Shown piece by piece: positions 52,210-64,000 of a stretch of DNA of 64,000 nucleotides (positions within the stretch are counted from its first letter, which is position 1; every line of letters starts with the position of its first letter). Made by a program: the position numbers and the translations under genes. Origin of the DNA: Balanoglossus misakiensis (Eukaryota > Hemichordata); contig CM082579.2 in the NCBI GenBank assembly GCA_040954595.2, positions 7,998,001 through 8,062,000 on the forward strand, in the 5' to 3' direction. Below the pieces are notes generated by a model. It saw only the letters and a list, made by a program, of their open reading frames with translations, had not been told where the DNA came from and did no database searches.

Positions 52210-52400
52210 TATCAGCACTTTGCTTGGCTTCGTTACTTTAAGCCAATCAGCAGTTTGTGCCAACTGATTGCCTTCCAACAAACCAATCAGTGGCCAGCAC
52301 CGACTTCCTCAATCAATCAGCAGTGATTGCTGTACTCAGGCGAAATTCCCTCGACCAGTCGTCAATCCGACCGCTGCGCCTTGTCAATTTCCTCAAGTAA
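52210..52400. repeat. Degenerate cluster of (C)CAATCAGCAG-like units
   Basis: AGCCAATCAGCAGT, ACCAATCAGTGG, TCAATCAGCAGT and GTAATCAGCAAG recur, with TTCCTCAA between some of them. The spacing is uneven. It may be an eroded tandem repeat; the CCAAT words also resemble NF-Y sites. Confidence 0.4.
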
Positions 52401-53110
52401 TCAGCAAGCTTTAATGGCCACAATACTGTCTCTATTCTCATCACCATGTTTTACGAGTGACCCCACATCCAACTATGTATAGCTGCATATGCATCTTGGG
52501 TTCTAGGACAGTCACCCCCTGGACATTTAGCCACTAGACAATTATCCCAAACCTGGTGATGGGCAGAAGGTGATCAGGGGGTGGCCCTCCTGATACTGCA
52601 TCTTCAGGTGATGACATTTCATCACAACACGTACACTGCAATGCTGCCGAATAAACTCTGCGACATTACTGTATTCATGAGGAAATCCTACCCTTAATTG
52701 AGACCGATACATTGCACGCACATCTTCTAATACACAACATCTGGGGTTATAATCTGTCCACTGTGAACTAATACATGTATATATTGCTCAAGCAGCAGTT
52801 GCATCAAAGCTAATCTTTTGTTACTTAACTACCTTAACTAGATCAAAGGGAAAGTATAATAAGTACGTGTGTATGAAACGTCTGCGTTTTAAAAGGCAGG
52901 AATTCTATTTTTTAAATCCGATAACTGCTGTGTGGCTGATAATGGAGCATCCGGAATCGGTCGCCAGTCTTTAACGACTTTTGAATGAACAGTCCAGACA
53001 GCGAGAGGGAGCTCTTTCAAGGAACAGCAAACACGACGGTCTCTTAATGATATTTTTTAGTAATATTTCATAGAAACCCGAAAGAATTATGAGGCTTTTG
53101 TTTCCAGTAG

Positions 53111-53126
53111 AGGTCACCGGGGGTCA
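53111..53126 (+). promoter_or_regulatory. Nuclear-receptor-type DR4 element
   Basis: AGGTCA-CCGG-GGGTCA is a direct repeat spaced by four bases, the arrangement bound by several RXR heterodimers. A single occurrence could arise by chance. Confidence 0.25.
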
Positions 53127-56100
53127 AGAGCCCCCGTTCTCCTGATTCAAATTACATGGCTTTTATGAAGCCCTTAAAAAGCAATTTAGGTCTGGCTTTT
53201 TTCAAAGCTTACGGGAGAAATCGCTTGATGTACAGTTGCTGATAATGATTTTACAAAGACCTACAAACCCTGAAATGACTCTTGCTATTAAAAAGTCCAA
53301 CCAACAGATTTTCAGAAAACTAACTGATAGTCCTCCAAAACCTTCAAATTCGTTGCTTATATTAAAGTGTGTCTTTTTGAAATTTCAAAACAAAGAAGAT
53401 TAATGGCTGTTGATTGTCTTGTTTTAATGGAAATTGCAACTTTAAATTTTCTCCATGGACAAGCTTGGTGGCAAAACACAGCCAATGAGGCTTTAACCCT
53501 TTCACCACCTGACCATGGTATGTAGCTGGTACGTTCCATTGATCTCAAAGGCAATGTTGGACCTCTGTACAGGGAAATGGGGTGAAAGGGTTAAAGGCAA
53601 CATGACTCAAGTATTGACATCGTACATTCACAGAATAAAAGTTTCCAGCACACATGTGCAAGCAACACTCAAGTCTGACAAGTTCAGGATCCAACCATGA
53701 AGGCCATGCACGCATTTCACATGCCTCATGTTTGACATTGGATTAAATTCGGCCACGACCTTTATTTACTGGCTCAAATTTCGATGACAAGGCACGAACT
53801 TGACCCCCCCTGGGATCAATAGCCCGGCCAACGACCCCTGTGTCCCCTATGCAGCTGAGTATACATTGTCTCAAGTACAAGTACACCACTGCAGAAAACA
53901 AGTGAGATTCACCCAACGGCAGTGGTGGGACTGGACTTTTGCTCGAGACTAAATAAACTGCCTTAAAGTTAGCTACAGCTTATACTGATGCATTGTAAGC
54001 GATATGCATCTATACCAGCAAGAAACGACAGCACATGCCCCAAATCACAAATACTGGTTTGCAAATCATACAAAACACTGACATTGCTGAAGGCTAGCGG
54101 TTCTCAGCACATACACGTACCATGTATTAAAAGCTGTGACTATACATACTTACAGAGTACACATGTACAGACGTCAGCAGTGGCTCTGTAAAGTCTGAAG
54201 TTGTTATGCAGTCTCGGGAGGCTATATCACAATGAGTAATTTGCAGCAAACAATCTCGAGTTATTTCACGACTTAATCAACTGGCAAAATGGCTGTAAAT
54301 TTACCTATCAGCATCTCTCGGGGGTTCCCAGACAACTTTCAACGCGAGAACGGTTCTCCCAGAAAAAGTTCCACTCCAGCAAAATTGATGAATGTCATCG
54401 CAGATGTAATGAAAGTAACGTCATGTCCTGCCTTATCGTTCCGCGGAGCAGTCGGCTAATTAGGCTCCATGGCATTCATAAATTAACCAATGATCACTTC
54501 TTTGCCGGAGTTACGCGAAAACAATGGGACGTCACGTAAGGTGCACAAGAGTACTTAATTGGGTGATGTTTAGCACTGATCAATTACACACATCCACACA
54601 AAGAAACTGGAGTCATGATATCGCTGGCCAGTAAAGCCGCATTCAACTTTCTACATGTTATTTGACACGTTGAATTGTGGGGGCTTGTGACGCTAAGTAT
54701 TGAGCATGCGGCCACTTTTGCATCAGAGACAAAACACCGTGCCAAACACACCACCCTAAGTACAAGGCTGCCACACACGTAAAAGGGGCAGCGGGGAGCA
54801 TAAGATCAAGATTATGAAAAATAAAAACACACATCACAAAATCTGCTGCATCTCCAATATATATACAGAAAACGCTATGTTTCTTCAATGCACCATCGTT
54901 TCTCTGAAGCGAAAATATCATCAGTTCTTTTGGCTTGGACAATTATTCGTTTGACTCTACTGGGACGGTTGGGGTTGCCGCTTCACTTTAGATGCAATTT
55001 TAGATTCCGCATTTCTGACGTCGTTCATTGAACTTGGGTACGCACATTTCTTTTCATTGATATGATTGAATGAATGAAAATGTGGGACGTCCTTCCGAGT
55101 GCCTTGTATCACAATAATGTGACGGTTGTCCTTAGACTAAAATGTGCGTGTGTGTTCATGCTATAGGTTGACACACACACAATCACTTTTACAGTAAGCA
55201 GGACAACGTTATAAACTGCAAACATTTCGTGTGAATGTTCAATGCTGTACGGTAGTGCATGAAAGACACTTGACACCCGCACACACAACCAGACAGACTC
55301 GCAATGATGTGTACCTCTAAAGAGGACACCTCTCAAGGGTCTACACTTGTTCACAATGGAGTGAAAAGGCAAGCTTTTCAGCTGGGGCTAAGGCTTGGAC
55401 GCAATTATAATATCGACAATGGAAACAAGGTTTACCATAATTGATTTCTGGGCAGTTTTCCATCCCCCCACGGAATTACTTAGCAGGGCAATGAAATTAA
55501 TTACCTGAATGGCCATTTTGAGAAAAAGTTATTGATTGTCAGCTGGTCGGTCCATGCCAGTGGACTTTACCTTAGACATTAAATGATGAGGCACAATGAA
55601 GCTTTTCTCAGAGTGAGGTAGACTTTAGTGACTTTATTTCATTCAGATCCTTAAGATGTTTTTCTAACTGTCACGCGCTAAGTATGCCCTTTACCCAGAA
55701 AAAGTACTTGTAACTGTGTAAGCTGCCATTCAGGTTTCTGGGTTTTGTTTGTTTGGCGACTTCATCCGCTGTGCACATATTGTGCTTTGCTTGCAAATAT
55801 TGGCGCTTGGTATGATGAGGACAAGGACCCGAGGTTGAGAGGAAAGTTTCATCGGTGTTGGGTTGGGCGAAAAAGACAATGTGATCAGCACGCGTGAAAC
55901 GATGTGGCAAATCGCAGCGGAAAGCTTTTTTCTCTAAAAAGGTTTGGTGCGAGCACTTGAATTTTTCATGCGGGTTTTTCGCACGGTGGGCACGTCAGTG
56001 AGATTTGTCAAATAAGGAAGTGACAGGAGCTTGTGAGAAGAACGCATCTCGGCGACTGCGGCAATCGGTCTGAAAACTCGGGATGGGAGCCAAGCGAAAG

Positions 56101-59100
56101 AGCGATGTCTTCAATAATTCAGGCGGGGGGGAGGCGACGGCCCGAACCATCGCTTCGCAAACCATTCTACTGTAATTTAATTGGCAACTTTTGTAACAGT
56201 GACATCGTTAGTGCTTCGGTGCGTGAATAGGACCGGAGTTTTCAGTGTTGATTAGGGTGAGGGGTCTGTAAACACAGCCACAGGGCAGGCAGATTCCGCT
56301 GAGACTTGGACAATAATGTGTTATTTTAGACAACTCAAAAGACCAGAAACGCAGACTTCGGGCAGTGTGTGTGTGTGTGGATATATCCGCATACAATGTA
56401 GCACTTAGCACTTTAGGAAGGCTTCAACTCCCATGGCAAATATTCTTACTACGCATCAAGCAGGATTTCGCAAAGCTGCTTCCCCAAGTGTCAAAACTAT
56501 AGGTGCCCTACGCTTACATATATACAATGTATTTAAACTCTCTCTTTTGCAATTTCCGGTGCAGCTCTGCAAAGCTAAAATCGCTGTCTAGCAATGTGGG
56601 CAAATTTGAAAAGTTCGAGTATGAGCTCAGGGAAAATTTGTCACCTTGAAATTCGTAATGAGACCTGTTATTGATTAAACAAGTCATTATATTGATATGT
56701 CTATGTCGTCTTGTCACAGTTCTCAACATAATGCAATAAAATTTATTCTGAAGTCGCAACGGTTTGCTGACTCAGCATATATAGAAAGCGACTCATGCTA
56801 TTACAGTGTGATGTTGTGTAAGATTATTGGAATATAAATCTGAACTTGAACTGACAGGAAATTACTGTCAGCCATGTACAATTTTTAACTGCACCGGCCA
56901 CCATCCCATTATCCACTTAACTCGTTTCAGAAACGTGAATTTTGCATGACAACATCATTTTTCATTTATTTTCTGGTGTTTATAAGCACAAACACACTTA
57001 GAATCACTTGTAAGGAATCAAACAGGACGGAACTGAAATATCCATAATTCACACGTAGGACTGAGCAGCCAGCCAAGCAACATTGAAGAACAGGTAACCA
57101 CACACAAACTGTACAAACTTCTGCCAAGTATGTCTCCCTAAAGGTGTCAGAAAGACCAAACCATTAAGGGGGAGGGGGGTTCCCTCCCCCCTGAAGTAGA
57201 GCCCTACCCCAAAAGATGACGGAATCGCCACATACCTTGTAGACTGAAGACCAGCCATAAACGGCCACGTCAGTGATCAATGTTTACTTCCCAGAGGGAT
57301 TAAAGGTGTTGGCAGAGCAAGGTCAAGTCTTTTTTCAAACTACAAGGTTGAGTGAAGCCACAATGATATCTGTTTACTTATAGCTTGAAAGGAACCGTCC
57401 GTTTGATGTCAAAGCCCGACTTAAATACTGATAACAAAAAAATCAGGTTGTTCGACACGGCAAGATTTGACCAGTTAAACTGCTTGGTAGCTATGTCAAG
57501 TGTCTCTGACAAAACTGCTGCTAAGATATTGCAATGCTCAAACTGTCAAAGCCAGCCACAGATAGCCAACAAAATGATAGCAGTGTTCCCCTTTAATGGC
57601 TCTCTCCCTCTCTCTCTCTCTCTCTTTTTAAATTTCAAATTCAAACAGAGATCTGTTCAACCCACACCATTAACACTTTTTGTTATTTCCCTCATGCTTC
57701 AACTGTTTTCAATTACTCGCACTACAAAATTATGATTTCTAATAAAAAGCTCAGCCTGACGTTGAAATTACTTCATTATCCCGGCAGAGCGATTGTGTTG
57801 ACTCACCAGAATGGCAAATCTCGACTTCGAGCCATGGGGGGTTAAAGTGACACATTAACCACTTTCGCTCAGTGTACCCCGCACAAAATGCATTCGGCGA
57901 ATCAAATCGAAGAAATGAGACCGCTTCCGATGCAATACGCTTTCTCATTTCGCAATTTTGTACCACGGATTCCCGACTTCCTGCGATTCTTGGCTCGCGA
58001 CATTCACCGGGCAATGAAACAAATAAAAGGCGTTTGCTTCTCAATAAACTCGTGCAACGTGCGGTTTAGAATCAAAAGCCGCTGATGTCCTGAAGTGCGG
58101 CGGGGATAAAAAAAAACACATCGCACACGCGACAATCGCTGCGACGAGGGGGAAAAAGGAAAGGTGTTTGAACCGTGTTACACGGCGCTTTTGAGGTGAT
58201 TACACTCGATACATCAGTATTCCGGGGAAGTCAAACACTAAAAGCACTGCTAAATAGTTCATGCACCATTTCTCAGATGAATGCCGACTGCTCGCTGAAT
58301 GGAGAGAGAAAAAAAACACTCGCTGTGCAGTGAAGGAGATACAGTACAAAGCAATTCACCAGTTATGCAAAGAGATGTTATCTCTCGGAGTCACCCAGCT
58401 GAGCAACCCATCCGGAGAATCACTCCGTCTGACATCGGATCAGTTTTCCTCAAAATGCAAAACATAAAAGCCAACACATGTACCCCTTGCAAAACTCGTC
58501 AGTCGTGACCTACAATTCTCACAGGAAAATGTTTCAAAATTACCATTAAATTGGTCCATATTTTTATAAACGTTATTATGTGTTTCAAGATGATGTCCTA
58601 CTGGTTTGAAATACAAGATAAAGGAATGGCAAGATAATATTCTTTATTTATTTAATATAAAAAAATAAATTTATAAAATTCAAAATGAAAGCTTCCTAAA
58701 CTGGGTGAAAGTATAATTCACATTCAATGAAATACAAGCAGATTTGATTCTGGTTAATATTTGTATTCAGTGCACTGTTAGAAGATAGTGCTTGACTTCA
58801 ACAAAATGACATCTGAGTTTATATCTTGACGAACTGTAACCTCTCGTGTGTGATTACAGAACACAGAGGAGAGATGTGGCTGATATTAAACACAACCTTT
58901 TGTCAAAAGTCAGTTGCCATGACAATTTTTCTGGATACTTTACATGTACATGTACTTTGCTACAGCTTTCTGGTATGCAGTTCAGAATTAGCTTAAAAGC
59001 ACTGGATGCAGACTGTATGATTTACACAACTGACCAATCTCTTATCACTGCCACTAATGCACCAGGTGTACTGTCTGTATCAGGTTAGCATGACCTTGAC

Positions 59101-59345
59101 CCTGTGACATGACCCTATGTGACCTCCACTGGTGTCATCCCCAATGTACAGAATCCCAGATACATAAGAATTACAGAGGGTTCATTAATTATAATGAAAC
59201 ATGTAATAATAAATTAATTAGAGTTCTTCCTTTCAGTTTGAACACTTCGCTCGTTTCCAGTTTAACATGAACTTGAACTTTATCCTGAGAGGTCGTAAAA
59301 TCTAGATTTGATGAGAAAAGGGACAGGTTCATATTTTTGAAGTGC

Positions 59346-59359
59346 GCGACCATGGCAAC
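59346..59359. promoter_or_regulatory. X-box (RFX-type) motif
   Basis: GCGACCATGGCAAC in the upstream region. A related GTTGCCATGACAAT lies at 58913-58926. Confidence 0.5.
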
Positions 59360-62300
59360 CGCATCACACATCAAAGAAGGACTACAGGAGCGTCCACGGT
59401 GTGGCAGAAATCACATACTCGTCCGCACACAAGTACACATACACACACACGCATGCATGCACATATTCCGGCTATATTTCACAAGATGGGCAAACCAATA
59501 AATTGCGAATAAAACTCGAATGGCTGTGGGGGGAACTCTAAACTCAGCCACAATGAAATTACTGGAAACTAATTGACTCGGCTAACCTCAGAGAATTTTC
59601 TTGTAAAGCGTTACCAGGATTCAATAAAGCCTCGTCGCTGCCGTTTATTGACCAGTGTATTATTGCTACTTATAATGCGCCTTTTGTAAACGGTCATGTC
59701 CCCGTTGCATTCAATTTCAACAAAATATCCATCATTCTGCAATGAACCATGCACAGTCATTTTTTTTACATTTGTGCATATTTCCCTGAATTTTTTTTTT
59801 TCAATACTGCATAATAACCCACAGCAACATTCAGTAGAAATTATTAATTGACATATTTTCACTGTTGAATGATCTTAGGAATTTTTGGATTAATTTATGT
59901 ACATGTATTATGCATATGAGAATTTTTGAAGAGGGAAATTATGGCAATCAAAGATGGGTAATCTGTCACTGTGATATTCAAGTTCCTGGGGCTCAGTGCC
60001 ATTTCTTGGCATCAAGATTGCTAAACTGTACAAATTATATGCCTCAAGCAACTCGGAGAATATACCCAGAATGCAGTTGGCTGGATGCCATATTATTTCT
60101 GCAAAATTCCTATGGGAATGTCCAAGACCCATTTTCTGGTCTGACAATGGAGTCTGGATATTACTGAGACCCTATCTTATACCACACACGCTAGCTCAGT
60201 ATATAGACAACAGAGCCAGTTTTTCAGACAATACTTTTCAGGTGGTCATTGTAGTTCACAACAGCCTCAAATATGAACTTCTTTCACACTTATTTGCATT
60301 AAAGGGCAAATGCCTTCCGTACATATTTTCTTAATATAACAGGAATGCCCACTTAAACAGGCGCAACACCCAAAAGAAAAATGTCAATTTCAACACTGAA
60401 AACTGACACCACTACTGCCATTAGATCAATTTATAATTCATGATTAAACGATAACAATGTATGAATTATGGAAAGCTTGATTCCCATTTTCATATAAAAT
60501 TGATAACTAGAGGCTGTTCATGTGACATTTGCGCAAGGAGACTCCATCACCCCAGTGTTTGTTTTAGCCGAGACAAAATTTATCAGATTTTCATGACGGC
60601 AATTCAAAAGTGATTAACATGTCACCAGAAATCGAGCGGTGTCGTGAAAATATCATTCCCATACGACACTTTAATAATTAATCGAACTTCTGGCAAAACA
60701 GGCAGGCGTGACTGACCTATGGAGAAGTGTTGGGAAATAACACATGGGACAACGATTTCTGGGGACACAGTGTTTTCCGGAATATCTTTAATTATGCAGG
60801 TGACATGAAACCTATACAAAGTAAAGCTGTAACATGACAGAAGTCATGAAAGTCCTATTTGATGAAACTTTTTTGGATTTTCAGTAATTTTAGACTTTGA
60901 CTGTAGTAGTATTTCATCATCATAATACCATGGACAATCATTTATCAAAAATCCTGAAAAACGTCAAAAGTTGCATAGCTTACTCTAGAAATGACAACTA
61001 TCATTGGATACCCTGCACCTTAACCTGAATGCAATCTAGATTCTCCAACCGGCAAATCGTTCATTGTGACAGACAGAAATTTCATTTCAAAAATAATATC
61101 AGCCCAGAAAAATAATGTTGATAAAATCTCCACACGTCTTGACATCACCAGGTAGTCCAATAACGTTTAAGCTATCATGTGTCAGTGAAACAAAAACTAA
61201 TTTTTCCACACCGCAATAAAAATATGATTGCGTTTCAGAAATATGAGAATTTCCTATCCCAAGTTTAATGAATGAGTTCATCAGTTCATCTGTGCTCAAT
61301 CAGCAATCTAATCAATCACAAATTTGGGGATTTTCAACTTTTCTGCGTGTGTTATAACCTTTCTTCTTTCTAATAAAAGTTAGGTTAGGGTAATCTGAAA
61401 CAGTAGTCCACATTTTCTTATTGTCGTGCACCTACTGCAAGTTAAGCTGAAGCTGCCTACAAACCCAGTGAATTTTCATTCAACAGCCATAGCGCCATAA
61501 TTATTTATATCAGTGGAGATTAAACCGACGAGCTCCCCATTGATGCTTCTAATGCCGCTTGTTCCATATATTTCCAGATAAAACGCAGCGACAAATCTCT
61601 TCTGCTTCGTGAAAATAATCGTTCCGAATATGGTTATTATTCTCTATTAGAAGGCCCGACTCGTCACTCACACAACAGTCGTTTTCTTAGATTGCTTTTT
61701 TGCCGTCGTATCTCAAAGAAATCTATGACGCGGTGAACGGTCTCAATACCACGGTTCATGAAACCATGAATAACTGTCACCCTAGAATCTCCTCGGTAGC
61801 AGAAATCTCAAATATTTCTAAACAAGCGGGTTTTTTCTAAAATACAAAATGAAAGTCCAGCAAGCTGCAACGCACAAAAAAATGAAAACTTACCATCAGA
61901 GATTGGCAAAAATTTATCGTGAGATGCAGGTCTGGCTTTTGTTTCCTTGGAGTATGCCAGGGAAGCAATTCTAAACTGGATACAGGAGTCCACAAAGGGC
62001 AAAAACATATCGCGGATTGTGCGTGCCAGCTGTAACCACGTGCATTTGTTTCGCCGACTATCCGAGCGAAAGTGTGTGCATCAGTGCAAACAAACGGAAC
62101 AAAGCCTGCGTTTGCACTGGCTGACGGACACTCAGAAATGTAGCTTTGAGGGGAAAAAATCACTTATTAATGCGTATTTATGACTGTGATGAAATGATGA
62201 AAATATGTCAAGACCTGTTTTGAAAAAGTGCAGCCACATCGTTACAGTGAACCATCCCGACTAAAGACCCGTTGAATGGTTACCATCATGATTACAGGAA

Positions 62301-64000
62301 ATAAAAACAAGTCATTGTTGATGACACAGTCCCTGTGACAGAATGCAAAAATGATGCGTTGCGGCTCGGAGGGATACGGCCGCTATACGGGGAATCACTC
62401 GTCCGCGACGCAGGCACACTCGTTCGAAATACAGGGGAATTATATATAAAAAATCCCTGACCCCAGCTGGCCTACACAGGAGGGGAACTGTAAATTTCGA
62501 TCGCTATTTATTTTACCACAGTACAATTGACACACATTTCATCTGCCGACAATTTTAATAATGAAAAACACGCCCAACAAATTGAACGGGGCTAATTACA
62601 CGCACACCTGCTATCAACAGTTTGTAATCAACTAGTACCAGAGTAGACTCCTCTAAACTATATAAATGCTGTCATTATGGACAGCGTTGACATCTGCTGA
62701 CCCTTGTACAGAGGGTCAATGTTTTTCATCTGTCAAAAGAACTAATAGAACTGAAATCCCAAGACGGTTGCTGAGAAAACGAGATAATAAGCGATGTAAT
62801 TGTCTGCCTGTGGTAAGTCCAGAACACTAACAAATTGTGGCAGTTCATCTCGGCACTGCATACCAAATATATATCATCGTATGGTCTTGTTTCTTTGAAA
62901 GTTAATCATTTATTCATTTCTGTCCTAATTTGGGTGATGAGGCGTTTCTTGCCCTGGTCAAAACAATTTCCATGTGATAATACACGAGATGTTATCTCGG
63001 TTCTTAAATTAAGATCTCAGCCTGATAATGTCAAGAATTAGCGAGCAGTGACAACAATTTTAACCTCAATTTAATATATGAATACTTGCACGAGATCACA
63101 ACTTTCTTATTCGGCTCTGTCATTTCATAGGGGCCATATTGAGGATTTTTCCAGGTCCTACATTTATGAAGCTATTTTTTTTCAAAGGATAATTTGGTAT
63201 CAATAAAATCAAGGGTTTTGCGAGATACATTGTCAATTTCATTGATGCAAACATTTTTTTAAATAGTGAAGCCAATCATTTTGCTGGTACAGATGAATAA
63301 GACTGGGATTTCTCAACTACCAGACCGGATTAAAATTCCCCATCTTTCCAGGCTTAACTTGGAATTCCAAGACTTCCCAGGGGCGATACCAAAATCTCCA
63401 AGACTTTGCAAGTGTCCTTCCAGGGACTCAAAGACTTTCACAGATCTCTGTACTAGTATCCAGAAATGTTCTTGTTGGATTTCATGAGAGAAGCTGGAAA
63501 CTGACAGGATTATCCAAGTTCCTTGAAAAGTGCATACAGTCACCTCTAATTTACATGTGCCCATATTTGGTCAAAAGGGCTTGCCTGGTCTTCTCCTCTC
63601 TAATACAGTAAAAGTTTTCCAATTTTTGTTGGAATAAGCACTCAGTGTTCGTTGAGCACATTGCCACCCAAGCAATACAGCACACCGCTTGCTTGCGTAC
63701 ACACCACAGACAATGGACGTCCACGTACAGACATACACGTGCTTTTCAAAAGCAACAAACACGACCAATTCAAAGCAAATGCTTGCCCTTGGTACACAGA
63801 CCCAGTCAGAAATCACACCAGCAATGCAGGTGTGTGGGCAAATAAACTCAGTCATGTTAAAAGCAAAGGCAAACACAGATTACAAGCAAACTGTTTGCTC
63901 ATAGCTCTTGGTTGTTTTAGAGGTGAAAGAAATATATTTACACACCGAGTAATACCCACTACCATTTCTTTGCATAATCTTTTTCGCAAATCAAAGTTCT

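Larger units (their letters stand above)
30630..64000. other. 33-kb region upstream of the teneurin coding sequence, no gene recognised
   Basis: It is either the 5' intron of the teneurin gene, intergenic DNA, or both. All open frames are short, at most 137 codons, and none resembles a known family. What can be seen: simple repeats (38755-38868, 49916-49976), degenerate repeat tracts (44030-44470, 52210-52400), X-box motifs, nuclear-receptor-type repeats, and two splice-bounded candidates for leader exons near 51130-51186 and 61894-62110. The absence of genes over this length fits the long regulatory flanks typical of teneurin loci. Confidence 0.6.

Overview
The window is animal nuclear DNA. 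It is AT-rich, with spliced coding exons, long introns, simple repeats, a tRNA-derived SINE and MITE-like elements, and no bacterial gene organisation. The only gene I can support is the 5' part of a teneurin (Ten-m/Odz/TENM) on the minus strand. It reads from the start codon at 30579 down to 826 and runs off the left edge. Eight coding exons join in one continuous frame to give residues 1-668: an intracellular domain, one membrane-spanning helix (about 426-446) and the extracellular stalk up to just before the EGF repeats. Motifs match both vertebrate and fly teneurins. The intracellular domain keeps vertebrate-like blocks (RYSNSSAD, SDETMKAYD, SLTLTETE) and also a block best matched in fly Ten-m (FLVQTTSGNFYVPG). 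This suggests an invertebrate bilaterian, perhaps a non-vertebrate deuterostome or a lophotrochozoan. I cannot name the species.

Layout: 1-825 is the start of the intron after the last visible exon. Coding exons lie at 826-1374, 4234-4353, 18853-19115, 22236-22641, 25299-25448, 27162-27273, 28775-28908 and 30309-30579 (the last exon extends to 30629 as 5' UTR). A 14.5-kb intron separates the transmembrane exon from the first extracellular exon. From 30630 to 64000 I see no protein-coding gene. Because the first coding exon is preceded by a splice acceptor, a non-coding leader exon and the promoter must lie further to the right, inside this 33-kb stretch or beyond it.

Points of most interest: (1) a 71-bp exon-like block at 27390-27460 with the same phases as the 134-bp coding exon, so the two could be mutually exclusive; (2) a strong excess across the locus of 14-bp X-box (RFX-type) palindromes such as GTTGCCATGGCAAC; (3) an insertion in the extracellular domain that carries a furin-type RERR site. 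Mobile elements include one tRNA-derived SINE (13585-13739) and two copies of a MITE-like family (18606-18824, 24579-24790).
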